Source: an uncultured Kangiella sp. (GTDB taxonomy: Bacteria; Pseudomonadota; Gammaproteobacteria; Enterobacterales; DSM-103792). Taken from it: a stretch of DNA of 23,020 nucleotides. This document shows, piece by piece, positions 1 through 8,647 of the stretch. Under the pieces are notes generated by a model. It was not told where the DNA came from. It ran no database searches and saw nothing but the letters and a program-made list of their open reading frames with translations. Every line of letters starts with the position of its first letter. The first letter of the stretch is position 1. The DNA lies in contig CAMLNB010000023.1 in the NCBI GenBank assembly GCA_946481205.1, positions 1-23,020 on the forward strand, in the 5' to 3' direction. The position numbers were made by a program, and so were the translations under genes.

Positions 1-598
<598 letters not shown>

Positions 599-1462
599 TT
601 AAACGGCGGCCGCGCCGCTGACGATTTCAGAAATTTCCTGAGTAATCGCTGCTTGACGGGCTTTGTTGTAAATCAGCTGCAATTCGGTGATCAGGCTGCC
701 GGCATTGTCAGTAGCGGCCTTCATTGCCACCATCCGCGCTGCCATTTCACAAGCGATGTTTTCGACCACACCCTGATAGACCTGCGATTCGATATAGCGC
801 TTGAACAACATGTCGAGCAGCGGCTTGGCTTCCGGCTCGTAAATGTAATCCCAGCTGTGATCCGGCTTGGCATCGTCAGCATTCGCCTGCACCGGCACCA
901 GTTGCTCGATGGTCGGCGACTGGGTCATGGTGTTGACGAACGTGTTGTTGACCAGGAACACGCGATCCAGACGACCTGCATCGTAGGCATCGAGCATCAC
1001 TTTGACCGTGCCGATCAAATCGGTCAGCGACGGCTTGTCACCGAGGTGCGAAACCTGCGACACCACATTGCCACCGATGCGGCGGAACAACTGCGTGGCT
1101 TTGCTGCCGATCAAGCACAGCTCGACCTGCACACCTTTGTCGGTCCAGGCCTTGATGTCGTTCAGCGCGCGCTTGAACAGGTTGACGTTCAAGCCACCGC
1201 ACAGACCGCGATCGGTCGAGGCGATGATGTAACCCACGCGCTTGACGTCGCGCGGAATCACATACGGATGCTGGTATTCCAGATTCGCATGCACCAGATG
1301 CCCGATCACCTTGCGGATTTTGCGCGCGTATGGGCGGGTGGCAGCCATTCGTTCCTGCGCTTTGCGCATTTTCGAGGCTGCAACCATTTCCATCGCTTTG
1401 GTGATCTTCTGCGTGTTTTTCACGCTGGCGATCTTGGTGCGAATTTCTCTTGCGCCGGCCAT
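599..1462 (-). CDS. atpG: ATP synthase F1 subunit gamma
   Basis: Central rotor shaft of F1, coupling c-ring rotation to conformational change in the alpha/beta catalytic sites. The 287-residue length equals that of E. coli AtpG. The N-terminal helix [20 protein letters not shown] and the C-terminal helix with [21 protein letters not shown] are the two conserved coiled-coil segments that run through the alpha3beta3 cavity. The start at 1462 gives the family N-terminus; only a weak GGGAT ribosome site precedes it. It lies between atpA (142-base gap containing two hairpins) and atpD (33-base gap). Nothing in the protein is unusual; the long upstream gap is the odd feature. Confidence 0.98.
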   Translation of the reverse strand: MAGAREIRTKIASVKNTQKITKAMEMVAASKMRKAQERMAATRPYARKIRKVIGHLVHANLEYQHPYVIPRDVKRVGYIIASTDRGLCGGLNVNLFKRALNDIKAWTDKGVQVELCLIGSKATQLFRRIGGNVVSQVSHLGDKPSLTDLIGTVKVMLDAYDAGRLDRVFLVNNTFVNTMTQSPTIEQLVPVQANADDAKPDHSWDYIYEPEAKPLLDMLFKRYIESQVYQGVVENIACEMAARMVAMKAATDNAGSLITELQLIYNKARQAAITQEISEIVSGAAAV

Positions 1463-1533
1463 AACAATCCCAGAGTAAGCGCTTTGACAAGCGTCGGTTC
1501 CAACGAACCGCTTACCGAATCAACGTATCGCGA

Positions 1534-1598
1534 GGTGGTGAGTTGTCACTTTCGCGCCACTCACCACCGCTACAACTGCGCCAGCCATGCGCTGGCGC
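1534..1598 (-). other. Two hairpins in the atpA-atpG intergenic gap
   Basis: The 142-base gap holds two perfect inverted repeats. GGTGGTGAGT at 1534-1543 pairs with ACTCACCACC at 1559-1568 (10-bp stem, 15-base loop). GCGCCAGC at 1578-1585 pairs with GCTGGCGC at 1591-1598 (8-bp stem, 5-base loop). The right arm of the second also belongs to the 12-base palindrome GCTGGCGCCAGC at 1591-1602, next to the atpA stop codon. Neither has a good T-run on the transcribed side, so I do not call a terminator. They could be sites of mRNA processing or stabilisation, or partial attenuators between alpha and gamma; the function is inferred, the pairing is seen. Confidence 0.6.
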
Positions 1599-1604
1599 CA
1601 GCTT

Positions 1605-3152
1605 TTACCAAGAAGCGGTTTGCTTGAACTTGGTGATGGCTTCGGACAACTGCTTTTCGATGTCCTTGTTGTAGTCGCAACGGGCATTGATGTCGTCCAC
1701 CAGAGCTTTGAAATCGCTCTTCATGAACGCCAGCAGATTCTTCTCGAAGCTGCCGATTTTGCTCAGCTCGACATCCTTCAGGAAGCCGAATTCCGCGGCG
1801 AACAGCGAGATGGCCATGTCGGCAACCGACATCGGCGCATACTGCAGCTGCTTCATCAGTTCGGTGACGCGCTGACCGTGCTCAAGCTGAGCGCGGGTGG
1901 CTTCGTCCAGATCCGAAGCGAACTGCGAGAACGCAGCGAGTTCGCGGTACTGAGCCAGCGCCAAGCGGATACCGCCGCCCAGCTTCTTGATGATCTTGGT
2001 CTGGGCCGCGCCACCGACGCGCGATACCGAGATACCGGCGTTAACGGCCGGACGAATACCGGCGTTGAACAAGTCGGTTTCCAAGAAGATCTGGCCGTCG
2101 GTGATCGAGATCACGTTGGTCGGAACGAACGCGGAGACGTCACCGGCCTGGGTTTCGATGATCGGCAGTGCGGTCAACGAACCAGTCTGGCCTTTGACGG
2201 CGCCCTTGGTTTCTTTCTCGACATACTCGGCGCTGACGCGAGCAGCACGCTCAAGCAGACGCGAGTGCAGATAGAACACGTCGCCCGGGTAGGCTTCACG
2301 GCCCGGCGGACGCTTGAGCAGCAGCGAGATTTGACGGTAGGCCCAGGCTTGCTTGGTCAGATCGTCATAAACGATCAGCGCATCCTGACCCTTGTCACGG
2401 AAGTATTCGCCCATGGTGCAGCCCGAGAACGGCGCCAGGAACTGCATCGAAGCGGATTCCGAAGCCGAGGCGGCGACCACGATGGTGTGAGCCAGCGCGC
2501 CGTGCTCTTCGAGCTTGCGGACGATGTTGGCGATGGTCGAGGCTTTCTGACCGATCGCAACGTAAATACATTTAATACCCGTGCCTTTCTGGTTGATGAT
2601 CGCGTCAATCGCCATCGCGGTCTTACCGGTCTGACGGTCGCCGATGATCAGCTCACGCTGACCGCGGCCGATCGGGATCATCGCGTCAATCGACTTGTAA
2701 CCGGTTTGCACCGGCTGGTCGACCGACTTACGCCAGATCACGCCCGGCGCAACCTTTTCGATTGGCTCGTAACGGGTTTGCGCGATCGGGCCTTTGCCAT
2801 CGATCGGGTTGCCGAGCGCGTCAACAACGCGACCCAGCAGCGCTTCGCCCACCGGCACTTGCAGAATGCGACCGGTGCACTTGGCGGTTTGGCCTTCAGC
2901 CACGCCGCTGTAATCACCGAGAATAACGGCACCAACCGAGTCACGCTCGAGGTTCAGTGCCAGCGCATATTTGCTGCCCGGCAGTTCGATCATTTCGCCG
3001 TACATCGCGTCGGCGAGACCGTGGATACGGACGATACCGTCCGACACCGATACTACGGTGCCTTCGTTGCGGGCTTCCGATTGCACCTTGAACTGGGCAA
3101 TGCGGCTTTTGATCAGCTCGCTAACTTCTGAAGGATTGAGTTGCATGCTCAT
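1605..3152 (-). CDS. atpA: ATP synthase F1 subunit alpha
   Basis: Regulatory nucleotide-binding subunit of F1, alternating with beta in the hexamer. It is 515 residues (E. coli 513), with Walker A GDRQTGKT at 171-178, the VYDDLTKQA segment and the [10 protein letters not shown] segment carrying the arginine finger. There are two candidate starts: ATG at 3152 (MSMQLNPSE) and ATG at 3146 (MQLNPSE, the form common in relatives). An AGGAA motif lies 8 bases before the first and 14 before the second, so I keep 3152, but a 513-residue product is possible. It lies 15 bases after atpH and ahead of the hairpin-containing gap before atpG. The frame is complete with no oddities. Confidence 0.98.
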   Translation of the reverse strand: MSMQLNPSEVSELIKSRIAQFKVQSEARNEGTVVSVSDGIVRIHGLADAMYGEMIELPGSKYALALNLERDSVGAVILGDYSGVAEGQTAKCTGRILQVPVGEALLGRVVDALGNPIDGKGPIAQTRYEPIEKVAPGVIWRKSVDQPVQTGYKSIDAMIPIGRGQRELIIGDRQTGKTAMAIDAIINQKGTGIKCIYVAIGQKASTIANIVRKLEEHGALAHTIVVAASASESASMQFLAPFSGCTMGEYFRDKGQDALIVYDDLTKQAWAYRQISLLLKRPPGREAYPGDVFYLHSRLLERAARVSAEYVEKETKGAVKGQTGSLTALPIIETQAGDVSAFVPTNVISITDGQIFLETDLFNAGIRPAVNAGISVSRVGGAAQTKIIKKLGGGIRLALAQYRELAAFSQFASDLDEATRAQLEHGQRVTELMKQLQYAPMSVADMAISLFAAEFGFLKDVELSKIGSFEKNLLAFMKSDFKALVDDINARCDYNKDIEKQLSEAITKFKQTASW

Positions 3153-3167
3153 GCTTCGGTTTCCTGA

Positions 3168-3704
3168 TTAGGCCCGCAGGGTCTCGGCCAGACGATTCAA
3201 TTTGCCGCGAACAGAGCCGTCGATCACGACGTCGTTACCACGAATGACCACGCCACCAATCAGCGCAGCATCCACAGCGTACGAAGCGACAACCGCTTTG
3301 TTCCATTTTTTCGCCAGCGCATCGGTCAACGCCTTGCGCTCGGCATCGGCGAGCACAGCCGCCGAGGTAATGACCACTTCTGCCGTCTTTTCATGACGCG
3401 CTTTTTCCACCAGGAACAGCACGCAGATTTCCGACAGCGCCGCCAGACGATCATTGTCTGACAGCAATTCGATAAACGCCTTGCCGCCGTCAGGGAGACG
3501 GCCTTCGCAGACGGCGAGGAGCGCCGCGAGGCGGGTCGCCTTGGGCACGCGCGGATTGTCGAGCAGAGCGTGCATTTCAGCATTGTTCACGACTTGCGCC
3601 GCGAGTTGCAGAAAGTCCGCCCATGGCCCGAGCGCTTTCACGCTGAGTGCGTGCTCGAAAGCGGCTTTGGCGTAGGGACGCGCAACAGTGGTCAGTTCGC
3701 TCAT
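3168..3704 (-). CDS. atpH: ATP synthase F1 subunit delta
   Basis: Peripheral-stalk subunit (OSCP equivalent) that joins the b-subunit dimer to the top of the alpha/beta hexamer. From the ATG at 3704 the product is 178 residues starting MSELTTVARPYAKAAFEHAL, matching the family start and length (E. coli 177). The C-terminus has the conserved IGGVVIRGNDVVIDGSVRGKLNRL. A longer reading from a TTG at 3716 adds four residues unlike the family and is not preferred. It sits between atpF (59-base gap with a perfect 9-bp hairpin) and atpA (15-base gap). Function is known from the family; the start is chosen by homology because the ribosome site is weak. Confidence 0.97.
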   Translation of the reverse strand: MSELTTVARPYAKAAFEHALSVKALGPWADFLQLAAQVVNNAEMHALLDNPRVPKATRLAALLAVCEGRLPDGGKAFIELLSDNDRLAALSEICVLFLVEKARHEKTAEVVITSAAVLADAERKALTDALAKKWNKAVVASYAVDAALIGGVVIRGNDVVIDGSVRGKLNRLAETLRA

Positions 3705-3728
3705 GGCGGTATGCAAATCTTAAGTTCT

Positions 3729-3751
3729 GACCGTCTCACAACGAGACGGTC
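3729..3751 (-). other. Perfect 9-bp hairpin between atpF and atpH
   Basis: GACCGTCTC at 3729-3737 and GAGACGGTC at 3743-3751 form a perfect 9-bp stem with a 5-base loop in the atpF-atpH gap, ending about 25 bases before the atpH start codon. No T-run follows on the transcribed strand, so it is not a normal intrinsic terminator. It may set mRNA stability or the relative translation of the F0 and F1 parts; this is inference. Confidence 0.6.
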
Positions 3752-3763
3752 TTACGTACGACA

Positions 3764-4234
3764 TTACAGTTCTTGCGCCAGCTGGTTCACCAGATCGGTG
3801 TGCGCCTTGGCATCGATCGAGCGCGCGAGAATCTTCTCGGCACCAGCGACCGCCAACACGGCAACCTGGCTACGCAGGGCTTCTTTCGCCTGCTGCACCT
3901 GTTGCTCAACGTCGGCTTTCGCGCTGGTGATAATGCGCTCGGCTTCTTTGCGGGCGTCACCGGCGGCCGCGTCAACGATTTCGGCGTGTTTACGGTTCGC
4001 CTTTTCGACGATTTCCGTAGCCTGATCGCGCGCGTCGCGGATGATCTTGGTCGCTTCCTTCTGGGCAATCTCGATGTCGTGCTTGCCACGTTCCGCAGCG
4101 GCGAGACCGTCGGCAATCTTCTGCCGACGCTCGTCGATCGCTTTCATGATCGGCGGCCACACGAACTTCATCGTGAACCACGCGAACACCAGGAACGTGA
4201 ATGTCTGCACTAGCAGGGTTGCATTCAGATTCAC
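3764..4234 (-). CDS. atpF: ATP synthase F0 subunit b
   Basis: Stator subunit: an N-terminal membrane anchor followed by a long coiled-coil that forms the peripheral stalk as a dimer and binds delta. The product is 156 residues, the same as E. coli. It begins [20 protein letters not shown] (transmembrane segment, about residues 7-27), then [20 protein letters not shown] and a charged helical tail rich in Ala, Glu and Lys. The start codon is GTG at 4234, fixed by the family N-terminus and by a GAGGAA ribosome site 10 bases upstream; an in-frame ATG at residue 22 would remove the membrane anchor. It lies 51 bases after atpE. Confidence 0.98.
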   Translation of the reverse strand: MNLNATLLVQTFTFLVFAWFTMKFVWPPIMKAIDERRQKIADGLAAAERGKHDIEIAQKEATKIIRDARDQATEIVEKANRKHAEIVDAAAGDARKEAERIITSAKADVEQQVQQAKEALRSQVAVLAVAGAEKILARSIDAKAHTDLVNQLAQEL

Positions 4235-4285
4235 GGTTAATGCTTCCTCAGCAGTTGTCGAGCCAGGTGCCCGGAAAGGGCGTTA

Positions 4286-4613
<328 letters not shown>

Positions 4614-5468
4614 TTAGTGCGCGTCGTGCGCCTGACCCAGATAAACCAGCGTCAGCATCATGAAGATGTACGCCTGCAGCACGACGATCAGAATGTGGAA
4701 GATCGCCCAGGCCAGTTGCGCAATAAAGCTGCCGATGAAGCCGAACAGGCCGGCGGTGCTTTCCCACGGGAAGGCCAGCGCGCCGAGCAGGGCGATCAGC
4801 ATGAACAACAATTCGCCGGCATACATGTTGCCGTACAACCGCAGGCCCAAGCTGAGGGTCTTGGCGGCGTATTCGATCAGCTGCATGGCGAAGTTGATCG
4901 GCCAGAGGTACCAGGCGCCACCAAACGGTGCGGCGACCAGTTCATGGCTGAAACCGCCGATGCCCTTGATCTTGATACCGTAATAGAGCGACAGCAGCAG
5001 CACCGCAAACGACATGCCCAAGGTGGCATTGATGTCGGCAGTCGGCACCACACGCATGTATTCGAAACCCATGGCGTGGGCAATGGACGGGAACCAGTCG
5101 ACCGGGATCAAGTCGAGCGAGTTCATGAAGATGATCCACATGAAAATGGTCAGCGCCAGCGGGGCGATGAACGAGCGATCACCGTGGACGATCGATTTGG
5201 CTTGCTCGTCGACCATCTCAACCAGCATCTCGATCGCGCACTGCAAGCGACCCGGGACACCGGTGGTCGCTTTGCGGGTGGCTTTCCACAGCACCAGCAG
5301 TGCCAGGATGCCGGCAACCCAAGCCCAGAACACGGTGTCGAGGTTGACCACCGAGAAATCCACCTGCGACTCTTGATGAGCACTTTGCAGGTGATGCAGG
5401 TGGTGACTGATGTACTCAGCAGCCGTTTGGCCTTTTTCGGTCGCTTGCTCGCTCATTTCTGGGCTCAT
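4614..5468 (-). CDS. atpB: ATP synthase F0 subunit a
   Basis: Membrane stator subunit that provides the proton half-channels beside the c-ring. The 284-residue product is polytopic. The essential arginine is R210 in SLGLRLYGNMYAGELL, with the channel glutamate E219 nine residues later, and ILIVVLQAYIFMMLTLVYL closes the C-terminal helix. The ATG at 5468 overlaps the atpI stop as ATGA, a translational-coupling arrangement, and an AGGT ribosome site lies in the end of atpI; a second in-frame ATG (MSEQ) at 5456 is possible. The long histidine-containing N-terminus before the first membrane helix is seen in other proteobacterial AtpB proteins. Confidence 0.98.
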   Translation of the reverse strand: MSPEMSEQATEKGQTAAEYISHHLHHLQSAHQESQVDFSVVNLDTVFWAWVAGILALLVLWKATRKATTGVPGRLQCAIEMLVEMVDEQAKSIVHGDRSFIAPLALTIFMWIIFMNSLDLIPVDWFPSIAHAMGFEYMRVVPTADINATLGMSFAVLLLSLYYGIKIKGIGGFSHELVAAPFGGAWYLWPINFAMQLIEYAAKTLSLGLRLYGNMYAGELLFMLIALLGALAFPWESTAGLFGFIGSFIAQLAWAIFHILIVVLQAYIFMMLTLVYLGQAHDAH

Positions 5469-5857
5469 GACTTACCTGTTCGGGCCAGGATCAACGGGAT
5501 GATCCACAACCCCTGAAAAATGACGATGAATCCAGTCAACACATAGCCGGACTGCGCCCTGAAGTAACCAATCGCCGCCGCAAGCAGCAGGACACTGGCA
5601 CCCCATTTGACGGCCTGGAACATCCAGAGCCGCAGCACAAACTGGCTGGCATTGCGTGCACCCACCGGTTGCAACAACCGACGGGCGACAAAATTCTGCG
5701 GTAGCAAGACCGCGGCGGCACCCGCAAGGGTAGCCAGAGCTTCGGTGATTCCCACTAAAACGGCGATGGCAACAGCCAACACCAATGCCAGCAGGGCCAT
5801 GAGGCCGTGCACCCGGCCAACGAACGCACGACCGCGTTCTACCGGATGCTGCGTCAT
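5465..5857 (-). CDS. atpI: ATP synthase subunit I (AtpI, F0 assembly helper)
   Basis: Small membrane protein encoded first in the operon; in studied bacteria AtpI helps c-ring or F0 assembly but is not part of the finished enzyme. The 130 residues contain about four hydrophobic segments (roughly 18-37, 39-53, 83-97 and 105-124) with LLPQNFVARRLLQPVGARNA between the second and third. Sequence conservation in this family is low, so the call rests mainly on size, topology and position ahead of atpB with a 4-base ATGA overlap. The ATG at 5857 lies about 84 bases downstream of the predicted transcription start. Confidence 0.93.
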   Translation of the reverse strand: MTQHPVERGRAFVGRVHGLMALLALVLAVAIAVLVGITEALATLAGAAAVLLPQNFVARRLLQPVGARNASQFVLRLWMFQAVKWGASVLLLAAAIGYFRAQSGYVLTGFIVIFQGLWIIPLILARTGKS

Positions 5858-5906
5858 AAGCCGGATCTCACTTTTGGAAATTGGAGTTTTGGGAGCGTGG
5901 CGGTCA

Positions 5907-5925
5907 AATGAGAATGTTTCTCATC
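5907..5925 (-). promoter_or_regulatory. Fur-box-like palindrome in the atp operon leader
   Basis: ATGAGAA at 5908-5914 and TTCTCAT at 5918-5924 form a perfect 7-bp inverted repeat around TGT. Across 19 bases (5907-5925) it agrees at all but about two positions with the gammaproteobacterial Fur pattern AATGAGAAT-N-ATTCTCATT. It would lie about 16-34 bases downstream of the predicted start, where a bound repressor could block the atp promoter. It could equally be a small RNA hairpin in the leader. The palindrome is seen; Fur binding is inferred. Confidence 0.4.
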
Positions 5926-5947
5926 TGGCCTGCCGGCGACGCGCGGC

Positions 5948-5976
5948 ATTATAAGGGCGACAGGGGGCTTTTACAA
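5948..5976 (-). promoter_or_regulatory. Sigma-70 promoter of the atp operon
   Basis: Read on the minus strand there is a TTGTAA -35 element (5971-5976), a 17-base spacer and a perfect TATAAT -10 (5948-5953). The predicted start of transcription is near 5941, giving an 84-base leader to atpI. It is among the best matches to a housekeeping promoter in the window and is correctly placed for the whole operon. Confidence 0.85.
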
Positions 5977-6076
5977 TGCGTTATTCACGCCAGAAACGCA
6001 GGCAGTTCAAGCGTTTATGTCGCCTTTTCGATTACGTACGTACACCAGATGTAGTGGTCAGCAGGCCTGCTTCCTA

Positions 6077-6988
6077 CTATGTGGCCGGACCTTCGTTGGC
6101 CACACCGGCGCTGACATGGCCGGTCGGCACGACACTGGCCGCCGAGTCGCAATGCCGGGTCTGATCGTCAAAGAAGAAATCCGGGGCGAACTCGCGCAGA
6201 AAAGCCGCTTTGTCGAGGCCGCCGAGGAACATCGCTTCATCGACAACGATGTTCCAGTCCATCAATGTCCGGATCGCGCGCTCATGCGCCGGGGCACTGC
6301 GTGCGGTGACCAGCGCGGTGCGGATACGCATCGGCGCGTCGTGGCCGGATTGCTGCAGGTCATGCAGCGCCTTCAACAGCGGCTGAAACGGCCCCGGCGG
6401 CAACGGCCGGCCTTTGTGGTCGTGTTCGTGGCGCTGGAACTCCGGCAGGCCATCGCGCTGAAACACCCGCTCGGCCTCATCCGAGAACAGCACGGCATCA
6501 CCGTCGAAGGCGATGCGGATCTCGTCCGGGTATTGCTCAGCAGCCTTGATCGATTGCGGATAAACCCGCGCCGCTGGAAAGCCGCTGTTCAGCGCCGATC
6601 GGACGTCGTCTTCGTTGACCGATAAAAACAGATTGGCATGCAAGGCATTCAGGTAACGATACGGCGGCGCACCGCGGGTGAACACGCCGCGTTGAAGTTC
6701 GAGCCCGGCATTGGTCGCCGACCGAAACACGCGTAAACCGGAAACCGGATCGTTGCGCGACAGGATCACCACTTCGACCCGATGCTGCTGTTGCTGATTG
6801 AAGGCCAGCAGTTTCTGCACCAGCGGAAACGCAACGCCGGGCCGCGCCGGCTGCTCCAGCCGATCCAGCTGCAGCTGCATATAAGCGCGGTCGTCACTCG
6901 ACTCGAACAGGCGGTTTTCTTCTTCAAAGTCGAACAACGCGCGCGACGACACGGCAACGACCAGCTTGCCATCCAGAGTCACTGCCAT
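6077..6988 (-). CDS. 5'-nucleotidase, cytosolic 5'-nucleotidase I-like family
   Basis: Predicted soluble cytoplasmic nucleoside 5'-monophosphate phosphatase related to vertebrate cN-I (NT5C1A) and its bacterial relatives. The 303 residues start with the family hallmark LVVAVSSRALFDFEEENRLFE (residues 9-29). Then come VVILSRNDPVSGLRVFRS (73-90), FDGDAVLFSDEAE (161-173) and a late PDFFFDDQ acidic motif, consistent with an HAD-type phosphatase fold. There is no signal peptide. The ATG at 6988 has an AAAGGA ribosome site. It follows the small membrane protein gene after 39 bases and reads toward atpI; I see no intrinsic terminator in the following gap. The substrate (AMP, IMP or other) cannot be read from sequence. 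Confidence 0.85.
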   Translation of the reverse strand: MAVTLDGKLVVAVSSRALFDFEEENRLFESSDDRAYMQLQLDRLEQPARPGVAFPLVQKLLAFNQQQQHRVEVVILSRNDPVSGLRVFRSATNAGLELQRGVFTRGAPPYRYLNALHANLFLSVNEDDVRSALNSGFPAARVYPQSIKAAEQYPDEIRIAFDGDAVLFSDEAERVFQRDGLPEFQRHEHDHKGRPLPPGPFQPLLKALHDLQQSGHDAPMRIRTALVTARSAPAHERAIRTLMDWNIVVDEAMFLGGLDKAAFLREFAPDFFFDDQTRHCDSAASVVPTGHVSAGVANEGPAT

Positions 6989-7027
6989 GGCAACACGTCC
7001 TTTGTGGATTCCGATTGCATGATCGAT

Positions 7028-7309
7028 TCAGGAAAACGCAATGATACCGACCAATACGATGATCAAAACGACGATACCGAATAGCGCTTTCTGTTTGTCC
7101 GCTTGCCGCTCAACCAGATCCTGTTGAACCTGAGCCAACCATTCTTGTTGATCCGCAACGGCCTGGCGGGTATCGGCAATCCATTGCTCCAGTTCCGGAT
7201 CGGCTGGCACATTGTCCGGGCGAGCCAGATAGGCTTGCTCGACCTCGTCAACATTGGCCAGCATCGCTTGCTGGTCGCGGCGCAGGCTGGCCAATTCTTC
7301 TGCTTTCAT
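7028..7309 (-). CDS. Small tail-anchored coiled-coil membrane protein, unknown
   Basis: I do not recognise this 93-residue protein. It has an acidic, Gln/Glu/Ala-rich helical body (residues 1-73) with probable coiled-coil character, then a single C-terminal hydrophobic segment ALFGIVVLIIVLVGIIAFS that would act as a tail anchor, leaving the body in the cytoplasm. A GTG at 7318 would add three residues; I prefer the ATG at 7309, though neither has a clear ribosome site. It begins only a few bases after the symporter stop codon, so it is probably translated with it. A stabilising or regulatory partner of the symporter is possible, but that is only inferred from position. Confidence 0.7.
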   Translation of the reverse strand: MKAEELASLRRDQQAMLANVDEVEQAYLARPDNVPADPELEQWIADTRQAVADQQEWLAQVQQDLVERQADKQKALFGIVVLIIVLVGIIAFS

Positions 7310-7321
7310 GCGCTGCACCGA

Positions 7322-8575
7322 TCAGGCTTTGTCGCCATTATCCGGCACAGCCTCGGTCAGCTCGCCTTCCCACTTCGCAACCACCGCGGTGGCCACCGAG
7401 TTGCCAACGACGTTGGTCGCTGAACGCGCCATATCGAGGAAGTGATCGACACCGAGTATCAGCAGCAAACCGGCTTCCGGAATATTGAATTGCGACAGCG
7501 TTGCGGCGATCACCACCAACGAGGCACGCGGCACGCCGGCCATGCCCTTCGAGGTCAGCATCAAAATCAGCAGCATCGTGATCTGGGTACCGAGCGACAA
7601 CTCGATGCCATACGCCTGGGCAATGAACACCGTGGCGAACGTGCAGTACATCATTGAACCGTCGAGGTTGAACGAGTAACCGACCGGCAGCACGAACGAA
7701 GCTATGCGATTGCTGCAACCGAATTTCTCCAGCTGTGCCAGTGTCTTTGGATAAGCCGCTTCGCTGGATGCGGTTGAGAACGCCAGAATCAGCGGCTCAC
7801 GGACCATGCGAATCAACTCGACCACGCGGCCGCGCAGGAAGATCGCGCCGAGCGCCATCAACAGCAACCACAGAATCAGAATGCTCAGATAGAACTCGCC
7901 CATGAACCAGGCGAAATCGGCAATGATGCCGAAGCCACTTTTGGCGATGACGCCCGCAACCGCAGCGAACACGGCAATCGGCGCCAGCCACATGACATAA
8001 CCGGTCACTTTCAGCATCACATGGGCAGCAATGTCGATCACTTCGATCAACGGCTTGCCACGTTCACCCATGGCCGCCAGACCGGTGCCGAAGAACAACG
8101 AGAACACGACGATCTGCAGGATCTCGTTCTTCGCCATGCCATCGATCACCGAGGCCGGCACCAGGTGCGTGATGAACTCTTTCAGCGTCAGCGACGCGCC
8201 GCTGATGCCACTGCTCGCCGTGGCATCGAGCGCAACCTTGCCAACCAGCGCATCACCCGGCCGGAACAGATTGACCATGATCAGGCCCAGCGTCAGCGAG
8301 ATCACAGAGGCAAAAATAAACCAGAGTAGCGCCTTGCCGCCGACCCGACCCACCGCCGCCAGATCGCCCATCTTGGCGACGCCGACCACCAGCGTGGTGA
8401 ACACCAGCGGCGCGATGATCATTTTGATCAAGCGCAGGAAGATCGTGGTGATCAGGCTCATGCCATCGGCGAAACCGGCTGCACTGGCGTTGTAATGGGC
8501 GTTGACGATGTAACCGGTCGCCAAACCGACCACTAGACCGATGATGATGTACAGCGTCAGACGATTGGCTTTCAT
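7322..8575 (-). CDS. Dicarboxylate/acidic amino acid:cation symporter (DAACS/SLC1 family)
   Basis: Inner-membrane secondary transporter of the GltP/DctA family. The 417 residues show the family signatures in order: serine-rich hairpin FSTASSEAAYPKTL (266-279), GYSFNLDGS (299-307), the second hairpin LTSKGMAGVPRASLV (340-354) and GVDHFLDMARSATNVVGN (375-392). By alignment with GltPh, R384 matches the arginine that binds the substrate side-chain carboxylate, so an acidic substrate (C4-dicarboxylate, glutamate or aspartate) is likely. N392 replaces the sodium-site aspartate of GltPh, as in DctA, so coupling may differ. Substrate choice between dicarboxylate and amino acid remains open, hence no symbol. 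It is the first gene after parB, which ends 72 bases upstream. Confidence 0.93.
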   Translation of the reverse strand: MKANRLTLYIIIGLVVGLATGYIVNAHYNASAAGFADGMSLITTIFLRLIKMIIAPLVFTTLVVGVAKMGDLAAVGRVGGKALLWFIFASVISLTLGLIMVNLFRPGDALVGKVALDATASSGISGASLTLKEFITHLVPASVIDGMAKNEILQIVVFSLFFGTGLAAMGERGKPLIEVIDIAAHVMLKVTGYVMWLAPIAVFAAVAGVIAKSGFGIIADFAWFMGEFYLSILILWLLLMALGAIFLRGRVVELIRMVREPLILAFSTASSEAAYPKTLAQLEKFGCSNRIASFVLPVGYSFNLDGSMMYCTFATVFIAQAYGIELSLGTQITMLLILMLTSKGMAGVPRASLVVIAATLSQFNIPEAGLLLILGVDHFLDMARSATNVVGNSVATAVVAKWEGELTEAVPDNGDKA

Positions 8576-8647
8576 GCGTGATGAATCCGTATTGTTATTC
8601 GTTGGGAAAAGACAGAGCCGGTCAACGCGCTCCGTCGATAGCGTCGC

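Noticed and set aside
1587..3131. Long plus-strand open frame (514 codons) opposite atpA
   Set aside because: It is an antisense shadow of atpA in GC-rich DNA: no ribosome site, no recognisable protein, and a composition rich in Arg, Asp, Gln and Val typical of reverse-strand readings.
5981..5989. One-mismatch DnaA box near the atp promoter
   Set aside because: Matches of 8/9 are expected several times by chance in a window this size.
5976..6164. Small plus-strand frame encoding a basic 62-residue peptide
   Set aside because: No ribosome site; it starts inside the atp promoter region and overlaps the end of the nucleotidase gene; no recognisable features.
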